Below are positions 55,074 through 64,000 of a stretch of 64,000 nucleotides of DNA, in pieces. Where the stretch lies: the NCBI GenBank assembly GCA_934045075.1, contig OW203725.1, positions 14,506,269 to 14,570,268 of the forward strand, in the 5' to 3' direction. How positions within the stretch are numbered: position 1 is the first letter of the stretch; every line of letters begins with the position of its first letter. Origin of the DNA: Yponomeuta sedellus (lineage: Eukaryota > Arthropoda > Insecta > Lepidoptera > Yponomeutidae). The notes below the pieces were generated by a model. It worked only from the letters and a program-made list of their open reading frames with translations, was not told the DNA's origin and ran no database searches. A program made the position numbers and the translations under genes.

Positions 55074-57976
55074 AGTGCTCTGCAGCAGTTAAGAAAAGAA
55101 AAGAAGCAGAGAAACTATATAATGGGGCTATGAACGACCAAAACTTTCTCAATTACCAAAAAATTGCTGCTGAGACAAAAAGACTTTTATCGGAAAAGAA
55201 AAAAAGGGGTGGGTTACTTTTTGTGAGAATCTCTCTCCTAGAACTCCAGCAGCATTAGTCTGGAGGGGTATAAGACGGTTCCGCGGGTCTCTGACTAACT
55301 TTGACATAACATCCAACGATACTACTGGCTGGATCGAAGGCTTTGCTATGAGATTGGCTCCTCCGACAGCTCCAGCGAGAGATTGCTTTTTCCCTCCTTA
55401 TCCGTCTACAACTCGACATAGGTTGGATGAGGAGTTTTCCCTAGCAGAGCTCTCCCTTGCTCTAGACCCGCTTGTCGATTCATCTCCTGGAGTAGACGGT
55501 ATCCCGTATTCGCTTCTGAAACATGCCAGTGATGCTACTAAGCAATATTATTTGGATATAGTCAATAACTGTTTTATACTTGGGACTCCCCCAGAGTCAT
55601 GGAAGACACAAATTGTGGTTCCTATATTAAAACCAGGTAAATGTCCTAATGACCCTTCCAGTTACCGTCCTATTGCCCTTTCTTCTACACTAGCAAAAGT
55701 CATGGAACACCTAATCAAAAATAGACTCGAATGGTTGGTTGAAAAGAGAGGTCTCTTGGCTAGCTCACAATATGGCTTTCGAAAAGGTTCTAGTACAATG
55801 CACAGTCTTAGCATACTAATTTCAGAGATCCGCTTATCTTTTTCTAAGAACCAGTCCGTCATAGGGGTATTCCTTGATGTCACAGGTGCTTATGATAATG
55901 TTCTTCTTCCTGTTCTTAGACAAAAACTATTTTGGCTGAACATCCCAGTGAGGTTGATTAACTTCATGTGTAATCTTTTGATGTCCAGAACTATTCTTAT
56001 TAGAAATTCTGACTCATATTTACCGCCCAGATTGGTCTGGAAGGGTCTTCCTCACGGTTCAGTATTAAGTCCGATACTTTATAGTATATATACATATGAC
56101 CTTGAGGAATCTGTGACATCATTTTGCAAAATTTTACAGTATGCTGACGATATAGCTTTATATTTTACTTCTAAAGATTTTAAAGAAGCATCAAACCATC
56201 TCAACACGGCGATGCTGTACCTTGACGACTGGCTTCTCAGCCATGGTCTTTCACTTTCAGTAAATAAAAGCAATGTCGTTGCTTTCTCGAGGAAAAGAAA
56301 TGTTCCCAATATCAACATTTCGATCAATGGTGAACCTATCCCTGTTGAAAAGGAGGTCAAGTTCCTGGGAATGATTTTGGATTCAAGAATGACGGGAATT
56401 CCTCACATTAATTATGTAATTAAAAAGTGTGAAAAGGGCCTGAACACTCTTCGGTGCTTGGCAGGTGTGTGGTGGGGGGCTCACCCCTACTGCCTAAAAT
56501 TAATTTACAATGCGATTATTCGTAGTCATTTTGACTACGGATTATTTTTGCTGGAACCTTGCAGTAAACTTGCGCTGGAAAGATTAAATAAAGTCCAGTA
56601 TAAATGTTTACGAGTTGTAGTTGGCGCCATGAAGTCATCTCCAACAAAAGCCTTACAGGTAGAATGCTCGGATCATCCCCTAGCCCTTCGCCGTCAATAT
56701 CTAGCAGATCGATTTTATTGTAATGTTGTTCAGTTTTTAGACCACCCTCTTCTAAAATTTATTTCATCACTATCACGTATTTCTTCATCCTCTAACTATT
56801 GGACACACAAGGAACTTCCTTGTGTGGTCAAAAGTCACCACAAATTTTCCGATCTTCAAGCTCCTATCTTTCAATCTGAAATTCTCCCTCTTTTTTCTGC
56901 AGATTATGATGCTCTCATCTATACTCCGGATATTCTTCTTTCATTTGATATTGGTAAAAACTGTCCACAAGCCGACAGTATATTTAAAGAAAAGATGGCG
57001 GTGAATTGGATGGGGTGGATCCCAGTATTCTGCGACGCTTCCAAACTGACTGATGATGGGTGTGTTGGGGCAGCTGTCTGGGTGCCCAGGTTTAGTGTAA
57101 TTTTAAGTTACAAATGCCCTCCAGCTTCCTCTGTCTTCACGGGTGAAGCTGTGGCAATTCTAGAAGCCATTCTATTTATCCAGGCTCATAAAAATATTCT
57201 TCAGAAGGCCATAATTTTTTCAGAATTTTTAATTTGTCTGCAAGCTATAGTTGCCAATCCATTTAAATCTAAAACCAAATATCCGATAATAATCAAAATT
57301 AGACAGTCACTTTTTGCTAGCAAGAACGATAACATCGATATTGTACTTGCTTGGATTCCGGGTCACTCTGGGATCCAAGGAAATGAATTTGTTGATTCAT
57401 GTGCTAAAAATGCTGTTGAATCTGGCTCTGAAACTCATTTTATTAACTTCCCGTATGATTTTCTTCCGAAAGCTAAAAATGATCTTAAAGATTCCTGGGA
57501 AGGTGATTGGAATTCTTCTCAGAGAATGAAATGTTCGCAATATGGCAGTATACAGTCTAATATCCCTTCGAAACCTTGGTTTTTCTCATTCCGTGGCGCG
57601 GACAAAAAAGTAAGTAACGTCCACGATTTGTCGCCTTCGTTTAGGTCACGTTTGTACCCCTGTATTTCTAGCGAAAATACGGGTGAGGGATAATTCTCTC
57701 TGTGAGTGCGGTGTGGACGAAGGGTCACTGGATCATATCTTCTTCGACTGCCCAAAACTGTCTTCTTATATATATTATTTAGTCGTTTCATAATATTTAT
57801 GTACTATTTTATTATGTTTAATAATTTTTATTATGTTTAATAATTTTTGGTTACTATAAGTTCCTCAACTTATCTACTGCAATTTGCGAGGTGCGCGACT
57901 AGTGGAAAAAAAAAGTGCCATCTCCACAAACTTGACACTGGCAGAATCCTAGAGGGTGCCATAAACAAGAATTGAA
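55074..57976 (+). mobile_element. RNase H-bearing LINE (I/LOA-like), 5'-truncated
   Basis: A 15-base duplication ctgaaacatgggcct marks both ends (55059-55073, 57977-57991). The element carries reverse transcriptase, RNase H and a C-terminal Cys/His motif, but lacks the endonuclease and ORF1. The 3' UTR ends ggcagaatcctagagggtgc, then aagaattgaa. A second copy of this 3' end is at 16320-16450. Confidence 0.92.
55348..57693 (+). pseudogene. LINE reverse transcriptase/RNase H, nearly full-length ORF
   Basis: 781 residues from the ATG; the same frame is open back to about 55134. RT landmarks: DSSPGVDGIPYSLLKH, SSYRPIALSSTLAKVMEHL, YGFRKGSSTMHSL, FLDVTGAYDNV (first catalytic Asp), GLPHGSVLSPILY and YADDIALYF (catalytic YADD). 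RNase H follows: FCDASKLTDDG, GEAVAILEAIL, IFSEFLICLQA (weak) and WIPGHSGIQGNEFVDSCA. A frameshift near 57600-57660 separates it from the Cys/His motif CECGVDEGSLDHIFFDC (57708-57758). Another frameshift lies near 55195. It is otherwise well preserved, so the insertion is fairly recent. Confidence 0.92.
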
Positions 57977-58342
57977 CTGAAACATGGGCCTTCAGGAAGA
58001 AATCTGAGACGGAGTATAGGCTATTTGACAAGTTTCTGAAAACCATCTCAGATGTTCGTCAGTGTTAAATGAGCCTTCAGAAAGTGATAATTCTAAAATC
58101 TTTCCCGTATTTATTCATAGAAAAGCAAACAAAAATTCACTTTTAAAATACGCCGCCAAAACGCTCTCTTTGGCAATATGGCGTCGCACAGGAATTAGTG
58201 ACGTCACAATTTGACAATTCAATTCACACATGGCACTGGCAGTAAATGTCACGTAAATGTAAATAAACAAACGTCAAGTCAGCTCTCGGATTCTTTCTTG
58301 GATCGCTTTCTTTATGCAGTTTGTGTTCGTTTACCTGCAAAA

Positions 58343-60692
58343 ATGAGCTACAGGTGGTGTGTAGTGCCAAAGTGTACAAATACGTGTATAGAGACACCGG
58401 AAAAACTATTTGTGTCTGTTCCAAAACACGACGAAACGCGGAAAAAGTGGCTGCAGCTTGCTGGCAGAGATAATATAGCTGCTAATTCAGTAGTTTACTT
58501 TTGTGAGGACCACTTCGATGTAAGTACACATTTTTGTAAAGACGTAATTATGAAATATACCTTAGGTGTTCTTTTTTTACGAATATGTTTGAGGTTATAA
58601 TTCAATACCTTTTATCACAAACAGTCGCATGCTCGCACGGCTCTGGCGGATACACAGCTTAGCAGCCCTTGAGTCGAATATTACGTGCCTAATAAATTTA
58701 TCAATTTAAGTTATAACTCGGCTCCCTCCAACAGTTGTGAAAACAACTTTACCATGAATGTATTATTAAATGGTTTTAAAATAACTTATAATATATTATA
58801 TTACAGATGGAGCAAGACATGGCAAACTACTATCAGTATAAAATGGGATTTAGCCATAGAATTAAAATGGTAGATGGAGCTTTGCCTTCCAAATTTCCTT
58901 GGCAGAAAGATTGCAGGAAAAGATTTAGTGATGTCAGTACTTCTCGACCGGCAATTGCCAAACGGCAAAGACTGCAGGTTATCCAAGAATGTGAAAACAT
59001 TCCACCAAAGGCCACTGCAACTGTAAAAAACACTAAAAAAGAAGAAGCTATAAGCAAAGCCCCCTTAGCATCAGGTATGGTGACTTGAAATATGGAAGTA
59101 ATACTAAATATTCAGTTAATATTTTATAATTCAATTCTTACAATAATTTTAACACTGATCAATAGCGTTAAGTCATCCTGTTTTAACCTGTAGAATTTTG
59201 GGTGGACCGATCGGCTCACTGTTATGGTGGTTGCAATAGTTTTTATTTGTTAATTTCAATGCCATTACGCAATTCATTAATACTCGAGGTTGGCAACGCA
59301 TTTGCAATGTTATGATGCCATTATTTCATTGTTGATTGTTGTTGCCATCAGGTGATCAAGTGGTTATTTTCTTACTCTATGAAAAAAAAAATTCTGCTCA
59401 ATGTAGTTATGTATTTTCCTTTTTCAGAGTCAGAGCAAACATGGAATAAAAGTACATCCACAGAACCTATTGCGACTGCAGAAAAATCAGTTCAATTTAA
59501 ATTAATACAAAAAGTGAAGTTTCGAAGCAAGGCAGTGCAGACAAAGATTTTAACCAAAGATGCTATGGTTTCTCCAAAGAAATGCTCTACTACATCTAGC
59601 TACACATCACCTTTCAAGATCAATCCATGTCGGTGTCATGTAAAGCCGTCTCCAAGTGGAGTCATAAAAATTAACAAGAGGATTGCTTTTATTGATGAGC
59701 AGAGATCGGACAGTGATATCTCTGTGTATACAGCCCCAAAGCAACAAATATCATCGTCATATACAGTTACTTCTTCCTCTAAGGTTTCTGATTCTGGTGC
59801 GAATATTGCAGACACAAATGAAGACATAGATAAAATGCAATGCTTGCAGCATACTATGCGCCTTATTGTCAGAAAGCCTATGATGTATATTGGAATCTCC
59901 AAAGAATCTTATTATATAATCCATCTAATCCATAAGCACACTCAAATACCACATGAACACATCTTGCTGTGCTTAAAAAAAATTAGGTTGGGCAGTACTT
60001 TTGCTGAACTTGAAGATAACTTTGGCTTATCACTATCATACGGCAGTAAATTGTTCTTGAAGAATGTTCCACTAATTGCTAATGTATTACGTCCATTTCT
60101 AGTGAACGTGGATAACATTTCAATAAAAAAAACATTACCTATATCATTTCGACATAATTATTACAAGGTGAGTTGTATAATAGATTGTTTGGAAATTGAC
60201 ATACAAAAGCCAACTAAAGCACTTTTTCAAGCACTAACTTGGTCAGAATATAAAAAAGGTAATACAGTAAAATATTTAATATCATGCACCCCTAATGGTT
60301 TGGTCAATTATATTTCACCTGGTTTTGGTGGCAGAGCCAGTGATGTCACTATATTACAAAATTGCGACTTTTTAGATAGCCTAAAACCGGGTAATTTTGT
60401 TTTAGCTGATCGAGGATTTAAGCATGTAGAACAGGTATTGGATGCTAGAGGAATAAAATTGTTAAGGCCACCTAGTGTTGCTTCAGGATCCAAGTTAACT
60501 AAATCTGAAGTAAGGCAAACCAAAATTATTGCTAGCTTAAGAATTCATATTGAACGCGTAATACGGCGAATTAGGGAATTCCATATGCTAAAACAACACT
60601 CCGTAATTAATAAAAATTTCCTAAGACTGTTAAATAATATAATTGTGATAGCATGTGCACTTATTAACTTACAGGATTCTCTTATAAAATAG
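58343..60692 (+). CDS. THAP-domain DDE transposase (ISL2EU-like), intact and spliced
   Basis: Exons 58343-58519, 58807-59074 and 59428-60692 join in phase to 569 residues. Exon 1 is a complete THAP zinc finger (CVVPKC ... FVSVP ... CEDHFD; ligands Cys6, Cys11, Cys54, His57) for DNA binding. Exon 2 is a basic linker. Exon 3 has a Ser-rich linker and a DDE_Tnp_4-type core: IIDCLEIDIQKP (first Asp), SPGFGGRASDVTI, FVLADRGFKHVEQ (second Asp) and LRIHIERVIRRIREF (Glu). This combination is known from ISL2EU-type elements and from host proteins derived from them. No inverted ends were found, so it is either an intact transposon gene or a domesticated one. Confidence 0.85.
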
Positions 60693-61665
60693 TGAGATGT
60701 GCCGTCCCTGGGATCAGAGAAAGTTGTTTAAAGTGTTGTTTTTAACACATCGTCCATCGGCAAGAAAGGTGTCATAATACAAAAAATGCAACTTTTGGGA
60801 AATCACATTTTTAATATTTTTAGAAATTACTATCGCAATAACTTTATGTAATATTGACAAAAACATTCGGTGAATACTGTGTTGGCTGGAAAAATTATTC
60901 ATGTTACGAGTCAGATTGAAAAAATGTTTAAAAGCTACTAAATTAATTTTATAAATTTTGTTTTTTTAAAAAGTTCCTATAAAGTGTCACTTTTTTAGAG
61001 TGATTTTTCATTTTGCGATAAAATAATACAGCTTTTTACAATCATATTTTTTATTGTTATTGAAAAAAAAACGAGTTTTATAAGCAAATTTTATGTTAAA
61101 GTTAGCATTTATAACTCGCTATTAACATTAGAAACAAAAAAAAAATAACAAAAATGAGAATGTTAGGTTTAGGAGATCTTTTAAAGACGCATAAAAATCT
61201 AGTAAATATAAAAACAACTGTCTAAAAGTAATTTCTTTGTCATAGTCAACATTATGTAACTATATACTTATAAAAATAAATCTGCCTTTACTTAAAAAAT
61301 ATTTTTAAAGAGGTATATTCTGTTCTTACTACGTAAAAGAGTCAAAATTATACTACGTAAGTTCTAGACCTACATAAAAATAGGAACTTTTTACTTTTAA
61401 TACTGAGGTACTTTGTATAAAACAATAGGTAGATAGAAATCTTAGAAACAAAAATCAAAACTTAATCAAATAAAAATATCAAAATCTTAAGTATGGAACT
61501 ATCAAACGTTGGTATTTTTGTTCTTGTACCAGTACAAGTTTCAAATTATTAAGTTGCAAATGTCAAGTATTAAGCCTTTGTAATTAGCGGTTGAGCGATT
61601 GGTAAAATGGCTCATAGAAACGTGGTATATGACTTGTTCTAATCAGACCCAGCAAATCGTCAAGC
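60693..61665. other. AT-rich spacer between convergent genes
   Basis: No coding region or clear repeat is seen. The sequences aaaagttcctataaagtgtc (60970) and aaaaataggaactttttac (61375) are loosely similar in inverted orientation, but too weak to call element ends. Confidence 0.4.
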
Positions 61666-64000
61666 TTATTTTTTTTTTATTTTAGGCTTGCATCTGTATG
61701 CTGGTTTTAAATTAATTTGGGTTAACTGCTTTTTCCGTGAAAACACAGTTTCAACAAAGTCTTCTTCTAAAAACGACTTTTTGTAATATAGTTTGGTGGG
61801 TTCACCCTGAACCAACTTAAATATTTTGATTTCGGATATTTTTAACTGTTTAGTTGTTATACCCATATTATCTGCTAATGATTTTAATGAGACAAAGTCA
61901 GATGTGCTCATCTCGTTCACATTATAGGGTTTCCCTTTTTTCTTTGCTGACTTTATCACTTCAATGTATTGATAGGGCACATAAATGCTTCCAGACTTCA
62001 ATCTTCTTTCAATCTGTTTTTCAATGGTGGAATGCACTGCATCGCCTTCATTTTGGGTATGGCCAGTTATGAGGTATTTATGGGTGATGCTTTTAATTTT
62101 GGAATATTTATTCAGACAATACGCATATAGCGTTACGATGAAACGATTTTTATTTTGGCCACAACAATTATCCGAATAGAATATAAAGTCTACTCCAGAA
62201 TCATCATACAACTCCATTTTTTTTTCAATGTACCGTAATATACAGGATCCAATTTCATCGGCTCCACGATTGGCTTCCCCTTCGTGCCAAAAGTAGCATT
62301 ATGTCGTGTCAGTGCCCAATTCCGCAACTGTGAGATTTAAATTGTTTAATTTGGACTTGTAGTAGAACACCGATGTGTTGCCTCTGGGAAGTTGTAGAAC
62401 TGCTTGTAGATCATATACCGCTACAATGCAGTTGCTACTTACGTTTTCTTTATCTCGTTTCTTTTCTTTTCTTGATTCTTCTTTTTCTTCCAAATGTTTT
62501 AAATATTTTTCCTTCAGATCCTCCTTGGCTTTATCTACTGCCAGTTCATAACTGGAACACAGTTCACATTGGTCTTTTTTTGGTGTAAAGAAACTAATGT
62601 TAAACTCAGAATTGAAGATCCTAGAATACATCGTCTCATTGACGTATTTTTCTTTTCGGGTTTTGCATAGCGCTTGGTAGTCTCGGTACAATTCAGCAAG
62701 AGATTTTCCGCCATCTATGTATTCACGTGAAGTATTTTTCCTCAGGTAATGGCTCTCCATCCTTGGTATAGAGTTAATGTGATCTCTGACACCTTGTTTT
62801 AAATTATCATCAATTTTTTATGATGGCCATGTTGCCCTCGTCGATCTTTTTGTAGGAAACTGTTATCGTTTTTTTCTATTACTGTGCGGATCACGCGGTC
62901 ATTGATCCCCAAAGTTGCTCTGAAGAAATGTTTGCAAACTCTTATAGGTACTCCATTTACAGTAAAATAAAAAGCAGAGTTAAGTCGTCGTGGTTTTGCT
63001 TTTCCAGTGAATCGGATGTTTGGATTGACGGATTTCATATTTTTATGAATAAAATGTCTTTGTGTCTCAATATCCCCTAGCTGCCAGTATGCCTTGAATT
63101 TTTCCTGTCTTTCAAGGTAAGTTATTTTTTCGGTGCATTTTAGTTTGCACCTATTAATATTGCAGGGGGGCTTCATAGACCTAGCAGGTATTTGTTTGTG
63201 AGATTTTGCTCTAGAAATGTATGGGAGACCTAAATTTCTGTCTTTCTTGGCTTTATTGCTCAGCCACTCTTCTTTTCTAGATGTTCGTTTTTTTCCTTTT
63301 TTTGCCGGTAACGATTGATTGTCGACGTTGGAACTCTCTGTTGGAGGTTCTTGACTGCAGGTTCCATGTTCTGCACTGGCAACTGAAGGTGACGGATCAT
63401 TTGCTGGTGAAATTGTTGAAGTCGATGAGCTCGAACTAGAAGAAGATGATCTCGAACTAGAACTTGAACTAGAATCACTAGAAGATGAGCTTGAACTACT
63501 GGAACTCGTAGGGGATACAACATTATTTTGGTTGTTTGAAAAGTTTTCACCTGGCTCTACGGCTGGAAATATTTCTTGTTGCGTAAGTAGTATACTCGGG
63601 GACGACCCTCTACGAGATATTGGTATCATTTTTGTGCTTTCCCAACGTAATAGTTTTTTAGCAACAGGGCGACATTTAACGTAATCAGGATCTTTTACGC
63701 TGTCATCACTATCCTCGACAAAATCATCATCACTTGCGGCCGATTTATCCAACTGAGGATTTGGTGCTGATTGGCATGGATTTTTTTCAGCTACAGGCAA
63801 AAAAGAAAAAGTTCAATTAAACATTTATATAAAACTTACAATAAACCAATATATTAAAATCTTTATAAATTTTTAAAATATAAAATAAATAGATACATAA
63901 ATGACAATAAAATAAAGTACTAAAGTGTTCTTGTTTACTTACCATTATTGTTATCAAATACACTATCTGGCTCAATATCTTTGGGGTGATCAAAATCATC
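61666..64000 (-). pseudogene. Multicopy insect protein of unknown role (DUF7869-like), broken, runs off the edge
   Basis: Exon 63943-64000 (partial) is spliced by a gtaagt donor to an exon from 63790 down to 61666. Order: acidic and Ser-repeat region (63500-63420); basic region; a Cys motif MKPPCNINRCKLKCTEKI; YWQLGDIETQRHFIHKNM; a bridging part SHYLRKNTSREYIDGGKSLA; CELCSSYELA; AVYDLQAVLQLPRG; CYFWHEGEANRGADEIGS; and YSDNCCGQNKNRFI with later GHTQNEGDAVHSTIE. Families like this recur in many insects and are suspected to be transposon-derived. Two breaks occur: a frameshift in an A-run near 62812 and a TAA at about 62299. The family name is from memory and uncertain. Confidence 0.55.

Larger units (their letters stand above)
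53056..58030 (+). repeat. Tandem duplication, copy B, with nested insertions
   Basis: Follows copy A head to tail. It is interrupted by a divergent segment (53480-53645), a LINE 3' fragment (53690-54694) that itself contains the GC-rich retroposon, and the RNase H LINE (55074-57976). Confidence 0.85.

Overview
The window is animal nuclear DNA from an insect, most likely a moth or butterfly. It is AT-rich, its genes carry GT-AG introns, and it is packed with nested transposable elements. The lepidopteran call is an inference from repeat types: a DD37D (maT-type) mariner, several short repeats with the 'cccactgctgggc' core and (gat)n tails, the 'ggttccgtagtcaac' repeat, TAA-duplicating MITEs and RNase H-bearing LINEs.

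One host gene dominates: a kismet/CHD7-type chromatin remodeler on the + strand, coding from 17492 to 40950. I could join 15 coding exons by eye. All junctions keep phase, and the summed length is 11,367 nt (3,788 residues plus stop). Domain order is a Q/P/N-rich N-terminus, AT-hook-like basic segment, split chromodomain 1, chromodomain 2, SNF2 ATPase, helicase C, SANT/SLIDE-like segments, a proline-rich stretch with two PxDLS motifs, and a BRK domain. Its introns hold a nearly intact-ended Ty3/Gypsy-type LTR insertion (26804-30779), three-base-TSD MITEs, a tRNA-derived SINE and a Penelope-like remnant.

Left of the gene (1-17.4 kb) is a TE graveyard: an RNase H LINE split by a Harbinger-like element (221-1659), tandem arrays (15 bp, 153 bp), an RTE-like tail, a mariner remnant, a THAP element split by a maT mariner (9551-11545), and a Tc1-like element split by a Jockey-like LINE and a short retroposon (12045-16236). 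This may be the first intron of kismet, if a candidate noncoding exon near 3.3-3.5 kb is real.

Right of the gene (41-64 kb) are a duplicated repeat unit at 43.9-47.3 kb interrupted by a 2.3 kb TIR element, a Merlin-type element (47513-50611) with an ISXO2-like transposase, and an old head-to-tail duplication (51.5-58.0 kb) whose second copy took in a GC-rich retroposon and an RNase H LINE. Next comes an apparently intact spliced THAP plus DDE transposase gene (58343-60692). Convergent to it is a broken gene of a multicopy insect family with a YSDNCCGQNKN motif (61666 to the right edge).

All assignments come from reading sequence and translations; no database search was possible.
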